Positions 1 to 9,371 are shown, counted from the stretch's first letter. The stretch: DNA of 64,000 nucleotides from Lachnospiraceae bacterium (GCA_900766815.1 CAAFWV010000057.1:1-64000); one strand, 5' to 3'. The notes: generated from the sequence alone by a model not told the origin. Numbers and translations: made by a program.

Positions 1-90
1 ATACCGTAATTCAATTCCATTTAAAGCAAAGAATACAAGCATCGCATGTGTTCCTAGACGTTTGTTCCCATCCAACATATAAATGATAAT
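1..90 (-). pseudogene. Remnant of a Doc/Fic-family (death-on-curing) toxin gene, C-terminal part
   Basis: Read on the minus strand this stretch encodes the Fic/Doc core DGNKR (codons at about 58-72) followed by LGTHAMLVFFALNGIELRY, running off the window edge in an open frame. In Doc toxins the motif is HxFxDGNKR. Here the His codon (83-85) and two following codons are in another frame, and one extra base (position 76) separates them from the DGNKR codons, so the motif reads H-L-Y-(shift)-L-D-G-N-K-R. Nothing resembling the N-terminal half lies upstream, where the amylase stop is only about 40 bases away. I read this as a 5'-truncated, frameshifted remnant. Known family role: AMP- or phosphate-transfer toxin of a toxin-antitoxin pair. 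The rest of the gene lies outside the window. Confidence 0.6.
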
Positions 91-128
91 ATCTACGGTG
101 ATCCGCAGCCGGATCGCTGTCACTCTCT
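91..128 (-). other. Short gap with a small hairpin after the amylase gene
   Basis: Between the amylase stop and the Doc remnant there is a 6-bp inverted repeat (GATCCG, loop CAGC, CGGATC at 99-114). It has no T tract on the minus side, so it is at best a weak terminator for the MATE-amylase operon. Confidence 0.3.
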
Positions 129-1841
129 TTATTTTAGCACCAAGGCTGTAATTCCCTGTACTTTGCCATCAAATACGTTATCTGCAAGCAGGTTCCGCTT
201 TCCGGAAAGCGCCGGTAAGGAAATTGTATCTTCCTTGGCGTGGAACAGAATGGTCACTTCATCGTCTTCCAGACACCGGGTTACGCAGATGAGACCATCT
301 TTGTCCCGGGCCTCCTCCGCTACCGTTTTGCCCCGGGTAATGGCAGGGTTCTCCTTACGCACCCGCAGCAGCCGTTTGTACCAGGAAAGCATATCCTTGT
401 CCTGTCGACTTTCGTCCCACAGCATACCCCGGCGGCAGTCCGGATCTTTGGCACCAGTCATAGCCACCTCGTCACCGTAGTAGATCATAGGCATACCTGG
501 TGTCAGAAGTTGCAGTGCGGCACATAGCTTCTGCCTATCCTTATTTTCGCCACATAGATGGAGGATTCTTGCGGTATCGTGGCTGCCGATGAGGTTCCAC
601 ATAAGATGATGAGCGGCGTTGTGGGTATTGCCCCGCTGAAAGCCCATGACACCTAGAAAACCGGAGGCGGTTAGTGTCCCTTCAGCGGCGTAGTCAAGCA
701 CTGCCCGATAGAAGGGGTAGTTCATGACGCTGTCCCACTGGTCGCCCTGCAAAAAGTCCGGAGCGTGGTGCCACACCTCCCCCACAATCAGCGCCTGGGG
801 AAATTCCTTCTTAATTTGTGTGCGGAAATACTGCCAAAAACCGTGGGAAATCTCGTCCGCCACATCCAGCCTCCACCCGTCTACTTTCGCTGTTCGCAGC
901 CAGTAAAGCGCTACCTCTGTGAAATATTCCGCCGCGGCAGCGCAACGCAGATGTACCTTGGGCATGCCCCAGAAATAGCTGAAGCACTTATAGTTTTGGC
1001 GCATGGGAATCGTACAAACCGGGAATTTATTAATGTAATACCAGTCTTTATACCGGGAGTTTTCTCCCTTTTCTACCACATCCCTGAAGGCGAAAAACTC
1101 CGGGGAGGTGTGATTGAACACACCGTCCAGAATCACACGCAGCCCCAAAGTGTGCGCCTTGTCCACCAGCATCACCAAATCATCGGTAGTGCCAAAGGTG
1201 GGGTCGATGGTGTAGTAATCGATGGTATCATACTTATGACAGGAGTTGGAGTAGAAGATGGGAGTTAGGTAGATCACATCCACTCCTAAGTCCGCGATGT
1301 AGGGAAGCTGCTGAATGATACCTTTCAGACTGCCCCCCAGCGCCGCATTGGCAGTGATGGGGGCCTGATACCAGATTTTGTCCTCCACTTCTTCGTGGCT
1401 GGCGAAACGGGAGGGGAATATCTGGTAGATAACCTTGTCGAATGCCCAGGCTGGAGTGAGGAAGCGTTCTTCTTCCCGGAGGGTCTGGGGGCAGTCAAAC
1501 ATCCTCTCTATATCATCAGGGAGGGTGTCTGTAAATCCGCTGTTTGAGAAGAAGACCCGGTTACCCGCGTTGTCTTCCAATTCAAAGCAGTAGCGCAGGC
1601 AGACTACCCTAAATTCCAACTCCACTTCGTAGTAGTCCCGAAGTCCGTCGCTGGCCACCCTCTTCATGGGGGTAGTTCTACGGGTGTCTCTGATCTTCAG
1701 GGGCAGGTACTTGTCCAGGGCATGAAATGTCACGGACTTTATGTCGTCCTTTGCCGTCTGGAGCCGAAACAGAAATCTGCCCGGTTCCAGACAATAGCAG
1801 TATCTCTGTGTAGCTTCATGCCAAATAGCAGCATAATTCAT
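129..1841 (-). CDS. GH13 alpha-amylase family enzyme (neopullulanase/cyclomaltodextrinase type)
   Basis: Glycoside hydrolase of family 13 acting on alpha-1,4 (and perhaps alpha-1,6) glucans or cyclodextrins. All four conserved GH13 regions are visible: DGVFNH (239-244), GWRLDVADE with nucleophile Asp326, GEVWH with acid/base Glu355, and SHD with Asp422. The first ~130 residues form a beta-rich N-terminal domain as in neopullulanases, and 570 residues fits that group. There is no signal peptide, so the enzyme should be cytosolic and act on imported maltodextrins. The ATG overlaps the MATE stop by 4 bp, so the two are translationally coupled. The DNA is clearly GC-richer than the window average. 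Exact specificity cannot be read from sequence. Confidence 0.9.
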   Translation of the reverse strand: MNYAAIWHEATQRYCYCLEPGRFLFRLQTAKDDIKSVTFHALDKYLPLKIRDTRRTTPMKRVASDGLRDYYEVELEFRVVCLRYCFELEDNAGNRVFFSNSGFTDTLPDDIERMFDCPQTLREEERFLTPAWAFDKVIYQIFPSRFASHEEVEDKIWYQAPITANAALGGSLKGIIQQLPYIADLGVDVIYLTPIFYSNSCHKYDTIDYYTIDPTFGTTDDLVMLVDKAHTLGLRVILDGVFNHTSPEFFAFRDVVEKGENSRYKDWYYINKFPVCTIPMRQNYKCFSYFWGMPKVHLRCAAAAEYFTEVALYWLRTAKVDGWRLDVADEISHGFWQYFRTQIKKEFPQALIVGEVWHHAPDFLQGDQWDSVMNYPFYRAVLDYAAEGTLTASGFLGVMGFQRGNTHNAAHHLMWNLIGSHDTARILHLCGENKDRQKLCAALQLLTPGMPMIYYGDEVAMTGAKDPDCRRGMLWDESRQDKDMLSWYKRLLRVRKENPAITRGKTVAEEARDKDGLICVTRCLEDDEVTILFHAKEDTISLPALSGKRNLLADNVFDGKVQGITALVLK

Positions 1842-3175
1842 AACATTACCTCACTTTCCGATACAAGTCTTAATCTCTGCCAGCATCCAGTACGCCACCG
1901 GGCATACATCAGTACCGCTCGAACACATTCGTCCAAAGCCATACCTATATAAGCACCTAGCGCCAGCCAGCCCAGCTTCACACCAAAGAGCCATGTTCCG
2001 CCAGAGGCACACAGGAACATAAAGATAATTCCAATCGCCATTGGATAGATTGCGTCGCCACTGGTTTTCAGGGCAAAGCCGTAGACCAGATTCGCAGACC
2101 GTCCGATCTCCAGGAAGATATCCACAATCAGCAACGTACCCACCAGCCGGATCATGTCCGGGTTGTCGGTAAAGAGGCCCACAATCGGCTTGGAGAATAT
2201 AGCAAAGAGAGCCGAAACCGTAACGCCCGCACCGATCCCCAACACCGCTGCCCGGCGGGTATCCCGCTTACAGGCTTCGAACTCACAGCCACCAATGTAC
2301 CAACCTACCAGCACTGCATTGGCATGTGCCAGCGCAGCGGACACGCAGTAAGAGAAATTGGAGATCTGCAAAGCGTAAGATCGGGCAGTAACCTGCGCTC
2401 CGGTGGCATCCATCCTGTTAAGCATGCTGATGACCAGAGTGATAGCGATGTTATACAGAACCGTCTCCGTTGCCGCCGGCAGTCCCACTCGGATGATCTT
2501 CCGTAACACTTGCCGGCTTGCCGGAGGATTGGCGTCTTTTTCAGGCTTAATGTGGTACCTTGCGGCGATACACAACCACAACAGGTTTACCAGTCTCGAA
2601 ATGCCGGTAGCCAACGCCACACCAAAGACACCCCAGTGCATCACAAATAGAAACAACCCGTTCAGTACCACGTTAATGATATTGGCTACCACCGTGGCAA
2701 CCATGGTAGGTGTGGTATGCCCGAAAGACCGGAGGTAACTGGAAAAAATGGGAGTCAAAGCATTGCAAATACAGAATGCACCGATGGTTCGCAGATAAAT
2801 ACGGGCGGGCTCTTCCAAGTCACGGGCGATGCCCACGGCTTTCAAAATGGCACCCGTGCCGAAAATCAGCACACCGGTGATCACAACGCCTACAGACAAA
2901 TTAAACATCAGACCCAGTTTCAGTGCCTGATGGGCAACTCCCGGTCGCTTTGCACCGATATACTGGGTCATCACCGCCACCATACCTGATGAGATGATGG
3001 AGAACATGATGATAAACAGGCCGATGTAGGTATTGGCGGTGCCCACGGCCCCCACGGCATAGTCGCCTTCGGAGGAGAGCATCAAAGTATCCACCATACC
3101 TGCCAACATCATGAATAGAGTCTCAAAAAACAATGGAAAAAAAAGCTGATGAAGTTTTTTTCGTTGTACGTTCAT
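1838..3175 (-). CDS. MATE family efflux transporter
   Basis: Polytopic membrane protein of 445 residues, the usual length for multidrug and toxic compound extrusion (MATE) transporters, which export cationic or amphiphilic compounds using a Na+ or H+ gradient. About twelve hydrophobic segments are visible. The N-terminus (FFPLFFETLFMMLAGMVDTLMLS) has the usual family look, and the MATE-typical second half begins around residue 230 (VGLPAATETVLYNI). A ribosome site AAAGGAG lies 8 nt before the ATG. It is first gene of an operon with the amylase (4-bp overlap) and divergent from an AraC-type regulator that may control it. Substrate unknown. Base composition matches the amylase and regulator rather than the rest of the window. 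Confidence 0.9.
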   Translation of the reverse strand: MNVQRKKLHQLFFPLFFETLFMMLAGMVDTLMLSSEGDYAVGAVGTANTYIGLFIIMFSIISSGMVAVMTQYIGAKRPGVAHQALKLGLMFNLSVGVVITGVLIFGTGAILKAVGIARDLEEPARIYLRTIGAFCICNALTPIFSSYLRSFGHTTPTMVATVVANIINVVLNGLFLFVMHWGVFGVALATGISRLVNLLWLCIAARYHIKPEKDANPPASRQVLRKIIRVGLPAATETVLYNIAITLVISMLNRMDATGAQVTARSYALQISNFSYCVSAALAHANAVLVGWYIGGCEFEACKRDTRRAAVLGIGAGVTVSALFAIFSKPIVGLFTDNPDMIRLVGTLLIVDIFLEIGRSANLVYGFALKTSGDAIYPMAIGIIFMFLCASGGTWLFGVKLGWLALGAYIGMALDECVRAVLMYARWRTGCWQRLRLVSESEVML

Positions 3176-3215
3176 AAAGGGAGCTCCTTTGGGGCATGGA
3201 ATATGTTCTTTCTAT

Positions 3216-3256
3216 TTGCATTATACACTTGCCCATGGTACAATTCTCCTACAATT
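3216..3256 (+). promoter_or_regulatory. Overlapping divergent promoters with paired direct repeats (AraC/MATE region)
   Basis: Plus strand: TTGCAT (3216-3221), 17 bp, TACAAT (3239-3244) for the regulator. Minus strand: a perfect TATAAT (-10) at 3220-3225 for the MATE-amylase operon, with only a poor -35. The two promoters overlap. TACAATT occurs twice as a direct repeat, at 3239-3245 and 3250-3256, 11 bp apart, which is the usual geometry of AraC-family half sites. Confidence 0.55.
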
Positions 3257-3305
3257 ATACTGTATTTCTAACACGATCCTATTTTTCAGGAAGGAGGGAT
3301 CGCAA

Positions 3306-4175
3306 GTGGACGAAAGATTGCTTCACGAAACCAAAATTCACGGCACTGTAGAATTTCCCTTTGCAGTGTATCTATGCCGGGTCCCAGAGTACATCACTGC
3401 ATTTCCCCGCCATTGGCACGAGGAAGCGGAACTGATCTACGTAACCGCCGGCCGACTGAATGTATCGGTCTGGGCCCAGAACTACTTGCTGGAACCGGGG
3501 GATATTGTCATTGTTCTCCCTCACGCCATCCACGCTATCGAACAAGCCCAGTCCGAGAAGGCGGAGTATTATAATATTATGTTCAATTTTTCGCTTTTGG
3601 GGGAGGACCGTCTGGCAGAAAAGTATCTGAAACCCTTTTTGACACACGAAAAAAATGTCAATTGTATGGAACCGGCAGGATCGGAGCTGAATCTGAAACT
3701 GAAGCCGCTTCTGGAAAGCCTCATTGAGCATCGTAACGACAGCTATTCCACTCATGAATATCTGGTTAAATCCAATCTGCTTATGGTGATGCATCTGCTT
3801 AATCAGCATTGCGTGGAGACCGGGGAGAAGGATCTGGCACTTCATATGACTTACGACCGGCTAAAACCGGCTCTGGACTGGGTCCGGCTTAGCTATACCA
3901 TGGATACACCGGTGCAATATGTGGCTGATTTGTGTGGATTTTCCACCAGCTATTTCATGAAGCTGTTCAAGGATCTGATGGGCACGGGATTTACCGCTTA
4001 CCTGAATAATTACCGGCTGGAGCTGGCTGCATATCAGCTTGCTGTTGAGGATCTGAATGTGATTGAAGTGGCATTAAACTGTGGTTTTCACAACCATTCC
4101 TATTTCACCCGGGCCTTCGTGAAAAAATACGGGATGACCCCAGGGAAATACCGGAAATCATGTCAGCACCGGTAA
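3306..4175 (+). CDS. AraC family transcriptional regulator (cupin plus HTH_18)
   Basis: Sensor-regulator of 289 residues. The N-terminal cupin-like domain includes HWHEEAELIYVTAG and EPGDIVIVLPHAIHAI. The C-terminal ~100 residues hold the two AraC helix-turn-helix motifs (VADLCGFSTSYFMKLFKDLMG, then IEVALNCGFHNHSYFTRAFVKKYGMTP). A longer frame opens at 3189, but the start chosen is GTG at 3306, because an ideal AAGGAGGG (3291-3298) sits 8 nt before it and the domain begins right after. It is divergent from the MATE-amylase operon and the likely regulator of both. By family, the cupin would bind a sugar or other small effector; this is inference. Confidence 0.88.
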   Translation: MDERLLHETKIHGTVEFPFAVYLCRVPEYITAFPRHWHEEAELIYVTAGRLNVSVWAQNYLLEPGDIVIVLPHAIHAIEQAQSEKAEYYNIMFNFSLLGEDRLAEKYLKPFLTHEKNVNCMEPAGSELNLKLKPLLESLIEHRNDSYSTHEYLVKSNLLMVMHLLNQHCVETGEKDLALHMTYDRLKPALDWVRLSYTMDTPVQYVADLCGFSTSYFMKLFKDLMGTGFTAYLNNYRLELAAYQLAVEDLNVIEVALNCGFHNHSYFTRAFVKKYGMTPGKYRKSCQHR

Positions 4176-4301
4176 ACATACAAAACGGAAATCCATGATA
4201 ACGTAAAGCTATTATTGGTTGGAAATAATTAAGGTAATCCGTAATGATGTATTCGTTGCACATAATGATTCGATTGTTTTCCAACATGCCCATACCCCGC
4301 G

Positions 4302-6851
4302 CTACTTCACATACTCACGAAGCTTCATGCCGGCTCCATCCACACTCACGATTATTGCTCCGCTTTGATCAGTACGGTAAATTGAAGTGCCTACCTTCTC
4401 CAGGCGTTCAAGTGACTCTGCATGGGGATGTCCGTAGCGGTTACTCTCTCCAACAGATATTAAGGATACCCTTGGGCTTATTCTACTAAGCATATCAAGT
4501 GACGAAGACCCCGAGGAACCGTGATGAGCAACCTTTAAGACATCTATACTATTCGTCAACCCAACAGCCCAACCGGACTCATCAACCTTAGATTTATCAT
4601 TACCTGCAACTCTATCAAGAATTCCACAGCCTAATATATCCTTCTCTCCCTCTTCCTCAACATCGCCGGTGGTCAGCATGTCAAAGTCCTTATATTTGAT
4701 ATGCATCACAAGCGAGGCATTGTTGGAGGTCGGTTCAAAATATGCATATGAACTATATGAGTTTGCATTCTCGTTACCGTTAACACCCGTATATCCTATT
4801 GGAGAACGGACTCCATCCCCTGCATCCTCACCTTTCCCGTAGTCGCAATACCCCGGCGATAATACACTAAACCTAAGCTCGCCATCCGCCAGGACATCAC
4901 CTCTGGCAATTCCAACTAATTCGACATTACCCTGTCGGCAGAGTGTACTAAGCTCTTCATATTCTTCTGCACCCATTGCTCCGGCAAAAACATATACTCT
5001 CTTAACACTCAGAGCCTCCTTCTTCTGCTGCTCAAGAAGCTCAAGAAGTCCATTCAAATGGTCCGAGTCCGGATGTGTGATAAATACCGCCTCTATTTCA
5101 CCAACACCCATCCACTTCAGACATGGAATTATCCTGTATTCACCGACGTTCTTTACACTCGACGAGCCACCATCAATCACATACACCTTCTTATTGTCAT
5201 TTCTGATAATCATGCAGTCCCCCTGCCCCACATCAAGCATATATACATTTAGCCCCCTACACGGTCTTATGCAGAATAGGAAAAGCGCAAGAACTACAAT
5301 CATTCCCGTAATGAAATTCCGTCCCACCGGACCGGAAATATGCAACGTCATCCTAATACCACTGTCTGATTTACCTTGCCTATCAGACTTATTCCTCACA
5401 CCGGATAAAGCCCTCTCTCCGATACCCTTTAACAGCTCACTTCCACAATTCCCATCACGCAAATCAGAATGAAAATCCGAATGAATATGAGCCGAATAAT
5501 CCTTAATATGTATCCGCCTACATATCCCCTTCTCCCTAAACTTCATATAAATAACCGGCCACCACACTGCGAGGACAAGCAGAATATAATATACAACCAC
5601 CTGCACCTTTTTCGGTGCACCGATATTGATACGCCCCATTCCTGTATTCTCCAGAAAGGCGCAGGCTCCCTTATATGAATATAGGATGAGTGCAATAATC
5701 CTTGCCGTTATCACAGAAGAAACCGGACATAATACCAATATGACTCCACAAGTCAATAATAGAGACATCAGGGGAATAACCAACAGATTGAGTGCCAGAG
5801 AATATATAGGCACCTCATAATATGACACTGCCATCACCGGCAGCGAACACAGAGATATCCAGACAGATATGAATACCGACTGGAAGAAATCAGGAACCTT
5901 CCATATGTTCCTAAGATAGGAATCTCCAAAGAATCCAACACCAAGCACCGCAAGGAAGGACATGATAAGCCCCGTATCAAACAGTCCGGGTGGATAGGTA
6001 ATAACGAGAACAATCAAAGCAAGCGACATGGCTGTCAGCATATCATACGTCCGCTTGATAGTCCTTGATACCAGGAAGAGACTGAACATAAATATCGCTC
6101 TGAAGGCTGAAACCGGGAAGCCGACCATAATTCCATAGAGAATGATTAAAATCTCACTAATAAGTGCGCTTAACCTAAGCTTAATTCCAAGCTTCCTAAG
6201 AAGCCTATATAGCGACATCGCCAGGAACGATATATGAAGCCCTGAAATAGCAAGAATATGTGCAATCCCATTCTTGGTAAACAACTCCTTCGTCTCACCG
6301 TCTATCTCACCCTTATTGCCAAACAGCATCGCCTTCATTATCGCCGCATCCTCATGCGAAAGCTTATCTGCCAGTATCTCCTCTCCCCTAAGCCTTATCT
6401 CATACAGGCTCTGCCGCAATCCAGAGTAGCTGCTTCCAACAGCCAGCAGCCTGCAATCATACATCGCAAAGCTGATTCCCTTACCGAAGTTATAGTCCGC
6501 ATAATCAAACTGCCCGGGATTGGTGGCATGCTGAAACAGGGCTACGCTTCCGCGCGCCCTTATTCTCTGTCCCAGTTTTAATTCTGTATCTATGGGAAAA
6601 TAGCAAAGTACTGACCTTGCCTCCAAATTGACATCACTGATATCATCTACGGTTACAGCCAGTACCTCCTCGCCTGCAACCGTTTTCACCGTCATGCTCT
6701 TAACCGAGGCCTCGATTGTGAGCACACTTCCGTCCTCAACATTCACAGCTTCGGTAAAAAGCATCCGAACCAACAGTACATCCAGTATTATTACAATAAT
6801 AGCCAGAAATACTATAGGCCTTATTCTGATTTGTCTTATAAGCATACACAT
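4302..6851 (-). CDS. comEC: ComEC/Rec2 family DNA-uptake channel protein with metallo-beta-lactamase domain
   Basis: Membrane channel that carries single-stranded DNA into the cell during natural transformation. The 849-residue protein has the full three-part layout: N-terminal OB-like DUF4131 region (about 30-140), the polytopic competence domain (about 160-440, with the hallmark GLHISFL at 204-210), and a C-terminal metallo-beta-lactamase domain from about 535 (MLDVGQGDC, THPDSDH at 592-598, VAHHGSSGSSSLDML). A charged insert of about 70 residues at 440-510 is unusual. No good ribosome site precedes the ATG, and a second Met is two codons further on, so the start is uncertain. The comEA gene lies in the neighbouring operon on the same strand; other competence genes are not in the window. 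Confidence 0.88.
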   Translation of the reverse strand: MCMLIRQIRIRPIVFLAIIVIILDVLLVRMLFTEAVNVEDGSVLTIEASVKSMTVKTVAGEEVLAVTVDDISDVNLEARSVLCYFPIDTELKLGQRIRARGSVALFQHATNPGQFDYADYNFGKGISFAMYDCRLLAVGSSYSGLRQSLYEIRLRGEEILADKLSHEDAAIMKAMLFGNKGEIDGETKELFTKNGIAHILAISGLHISFLAMSLYRLLRKLGIKLRLSALISEILIILYGIMVGFPVSAFRAIFMFSLFLVSRTIKRTYDMLTAMSLALIVLVITYPPGLFDTGLIMSFLAVLGVGFFGDSYLRNIWKVPDFFQSVFISVWISLCSLPVMAVSYYEVPIYSLALNLLVIPLMSLLLTCGVILVLCPVSSVITARIIALILYSYKGACAFLENTGMGRINIGAPKKVQVVVYYILLVLAVWWPVIYMKFREKGICRRIHIKDYSAHIHSDFHSDLRDGNCGSELLKGIGERALSGVRNKSDRQGKSDSGIRMTLHISGPVGRNFITGMIVVLALFLFCIRPCRGLNVYMLDVGQGDCMIIRNDNKKVYVIDGGSSSVKNVGEYRIIPCLKWMGVGEIEAVFITHPDSDHLNGLLELLEQQKKEALSVKRVYVFAGAMGAEEYEELSTLCRQGNVELVGIARGDVLADGELRFSVLSPGYCDYGKGEDAGDGVRSPIGYTGVNGNENANSYSSYAYFEPTSNNASLVMHIKYKDFDMLTTGDVEEEGEKDILGCGILDRVAGNDKSKVDESGWAVGLTNSIDVLKVAHHGSSGSSSLDMLSRISPRVSLISVGESNRYGHPHAESLERLEKVGTSIYRTDQSGAIIVSVDGAGMKLREYVK

Positions 6852-6881
6852 CGATTACCCGATGTGGCATTAACAATAATT

Positions 6882-6903
6882 ACGACCATCCCCAATCGGT
6901 CGT
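6882..6903 (-). terminator. Possible terminator between the GerMN gene and comEC
   Basis: Perfect 6-bp stem ACGACC/GGTCGT with a 10-nt loop. On the minus strand it is followed by AATTATTGTT, a poor T tract. Weak terminator or processing hairpin. Confidence 0.35.
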
Positions 6904-6996
6904 GAAGTCTCGCATGACTATATTCACCAGCCTGCGCGCTTCAAAAACTTTCCTCACTCCCGCACCATCAGGTCCGGATTCCTCTCATACACAGTC

Positions 6997-7917
6997 TCAC
7001 TCCTGTGCCGTAAGATCAAGATTCCTCTCAAATACATTCTCAAGCCGGATATTATCCCCCAGAACAACATTACTTTCCCCGTCAATGAGAAGCTGCACTT
7101 TATTTATCCCCGGTAGCTCCGTCAGCGAATTCACAATAGAATATACCGACAGCATAAGGTCAACTCCCGGCAGTGCATTCATAACCGCACCATCCAGATT
7201 CACATAGCACACTCCATCCTTAATGCTGACATTATTAACCTTAGTCTGCGGATTAACCGTAGCCCTGAGCGAGCCGTCGTTCGGCCCTTTGATTATCTGC
7301 TCAACCACGAGCCTTTCCGTCGAAATATTACTGTTATACTCCACTGTTGTATTGCTCTTAACAAGTTTTCTGCCCTCTTCATCAGCAAAATACAGCGAAA
7401 GCTCAACCCTTTCATAGGAATTAATCTCATTGCCCGCGTTGTCTACAAACTGTGACGGCTCCATAAGTCCAACCGGCTGCCCCAGTGCATCAGTAAGATC
7501 CTTTCCGTTACACTGAATACCGACATAATCCACACCATCAATCTGACACAGAGTCCTTACAAGTGCCGCCCTGACAAGCACCTCTGTTGTCGGCAGCTGC
7601 TCCGGATAATCCTCGCTCACATTAAGCATCAGCACACCGTCATTAAGCTTAAAATCAACCACATCAAAGCCCAGTATCGTCTCACGAAGCTTCTTGTCCG
7701 AAGGCGTCTGACTCATACTCGATATCATCCGTCCGGCCAGTCTCTCAGCTTCACCCAGCTCACTCTCGGGCACATGCATAACCATCGGAATTATTGTATT
7801 TTCTTCCCTGTCGAGGGCATATATGTCAAAATCCGAGCGCTTTTCCCCGTTAGTACACCCACTTAGCAGGGGCAAAAACGCGAGAACTAAGATTATCATA
7901 AATACATACTTCTTCAT
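6997..7917 (-). CDS. GerMN-domain lipoprotein in a two-component operon
   Basis: Secreted lipoprotein of 306 residues. The signal peptide ends in the lipobox LLSGC with the lipidated Cys at 21. The mature part holds two GerMN-type domains, about 40-140 and 165-290, with the typical pattern DGVCYVNLDGA...VYSIVNSLTELPGINKVQLLIDG in the second. GerM proteins act in sporulation and germination; in actinobacteria the GerMN lipoprotein LpqB works with the kinase MtrB. Here the start overlaps the kinase stop by 1 bp (TAATG), so co-translation with the kinase is clear. It may tune the kinase's extracellular domain. That role is inferred from context. Confidence 0.8.
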   Translation of the reverse strand: MKKYVFMIILVLAFLPLLSGCTNGEKRSDFDIYALDREENTIIPMVMHVPESELGEAERLAGRMISSMSQTPSDKKLRETILGFDVVDFKLNDGVLMLNVSEDYPEQLPTTEVLVRAALVRTLCQIDGVDYVGIQCNGKDLTDALGQPVGLMEPSQFVDNAGNEINSYERVELSLYFADEEGRKLVKSNTTVEYNSNISTERLVVEQIIKGPNDGSLRATVNPQTKVNNVSIKDGVCYVNLDGAVMNALPGVDLMLSVYSIVNSLTELPGINKVQLLIDGESNVVLGDNIRLENVFERNLDLTAQE

Positions 7918-9371
7918 TATGCTCTGCCTCCGTTCTCCCTGACAAATACAAGTGGAATATGCAGTGTAAATTCGCTGCCTTCACCGATAACACTTTCAAC
8001 ATCTATGGTACCACGGTGCATTATCACAATATTCCTTGCAAGAGCAAGACCAAGTCCGGTTCCTCCGATTTCCCTGGAGTGGGATTTGTCCACCCTGTAG
8101 AATCGCTCGAAGATGTGAGCCATACTCTCCTCAGGAATTCCGATTCCGTTATCCTTAATGGCAATCATCATATTCTGGTGGTCTGAGTTTAGGCTCACAG
8201 TAACCGAACCGTTCTCGCGGTTGTACTTTATGGCATTTTCTATAATGTTGGTGAGTGCAAGTGACAGCTTTACTTCATCTATCTGGGCAGTAACCTCCCT
8301 CTCGCTCTCAAGTATCAGATTCACATTCATGCTCGCGGCAATCGGTGACAATCTCTTAAGAATACTCTCTATCATCTCATTGACATTGACAGACTTAATG
8401 TCCAACTCTGCATTGGTCTTATCAAGCTTCACAAGCTCAAGAAGGTCGTTAATTATTTTGTCCTCTCTGTCAATCTCACCGACAATGTCTGACATGAATT
8501 CCTTATAGAGTTCAATGGGAGTATCCTCATTGGTTGTAAGCGATTCGGCCAGCAATTTAACCGATGTAATCGGAGTCTTAAGCTCATGAGAGACATTGGC
8601 AACGAATTCATCCCTGGATTCATTGAGGGCTCTGTACTTGGACAGAATATTATTAAAAGCCTCAACTATTCGCTGGGTTTCTTTATAATCAGACACCTCC
8701 ACAAGGTCATTAGAGAAACCGTTACTTACATTCTTGAGTGACTCGGTTACCTTCTCAAAGGGTGCCGTCAGATATTTAGAGACTATCATGGACAGCAGGA
8801 ATACAAAGATGGCAAGAATTGCCTCTATTATCCATACATTGGTTCTGAATATCTGAAGGGTCTGCGCAATCGTATCTGTCGAAACAGATATAAGCATAAC
8901 GCCTCTGACAATATTCCTGTCTTCAATTGTCTCTGTGATGGGAATGGTGAGTTCAATAAAGCCGTTCTCTTTGTCATAACTGCTCATACTCTCACCCTTG
9001 AAGCTCATAATTACCTCTTTGGATATGATATTCTTGCCAACGGACAGGTTGTAGGTATCCTTGATGACCTTGAAGTTGCCACCGATAATCAGTACTCGTC
9101 CGTCGTATAGGTTGGAGAGCTGTTCAAGCTCCGCATTGACGACCTCGCTCGACGGATCCGATAAGTAATTATAAGTTAACAGATGATTGGCCAGAATCAT
9201 CAGCTGGTTGGAAACCTCACTTTCCTTAACAGCCACCGCTCTGACCTCATAATTAAACAGAATCGAATATCCTACTGTCAGGCTCGAAATAATACCGATT
9301 GTAACAAGCAGGATAAATATTCTGATTCTGAAGCTGTGAAATATATTATTCCAAGTTATTTTTTCTCTCAT
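7917..9371 (-). CDS. Sensor histidine kinase (HAMP, HisKA, HATPase)
   Basis: Membrane sensor kinase of 484 residues. Transmembrane segments at about 16-38 and 178-198 flank a ~140-residue extracellular domain. A HAMP linker follows (about 200-250), then HisKA with phosphoacceptor His262 (ANVSHELKTPITS), and a HATPase_c domain with the N box (ENAIKYNRENG), DNGIGIPEE and GGTGLGLALARN. The layout is that of WalK/PhoR-type kinases. The gene overlaps the response-regulator gene upstream (4 bp) and the GerMN lipoprotein downstream (1 bp). The signal sensed is not evident. Confidence 0.93.
   Translation of the reverse strand: MREKITWNNIFHSFRIRIFILLVTIGIISSLTVGYSILFNYEVRAVAVKESEVSNQLMILANHLLTYNYLSDPSSEVVNAELEQLSNLYDGRVLIIGGNFKVIKDTYNLSVGKNIISKEVIMSFKGESMSSYDKENGFIELTIPITETIEDRNIVRGVMLISVSTDTIAQTLQIFRTNVWIIEAILAIFVFLLSMIVSKYLTAPFEKVTESLKNVSNGFSNDLVEVSDYKETQRIVEAFNNILSKYRALNESRDEFVANVSHELKTPITSVKLLAESLTTNEDTPIELYKEFMSDIVGEIDREDKIINDLLELVKLDKTNAELDIKSVNVNEMIESILKRLSPIAASMNVNLILESEREVTAQIDEVKLSLALTNIIENAIKYNRENGSVTVSLNSDHQNMMIAIKDNGIGIPEESMAHIFERFYRVDKSHSREIGGTGLGLALARNIVIMHRGTIDVESVIGEGSEFTLHIPLVFVRENGGRA

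Noticed and set aside
765..1268. Plus-strand open frame of 167 codons
   Set aside because: Lies inside the amylase gene on the other strand, has no ribosome site and no recognisable motif.
4176..4301. Terminator between araC-type gene and comEC
   Set aside because: Only a distant inverted repeat (GTTGGAAA/TTTCCAAC) about 50 nt apart without a T tract.
6852..6996. A short gene between comEC and the GerMN gene
   Set aside because: No ribosome site or plausible coding frame; only a weak hairpin.
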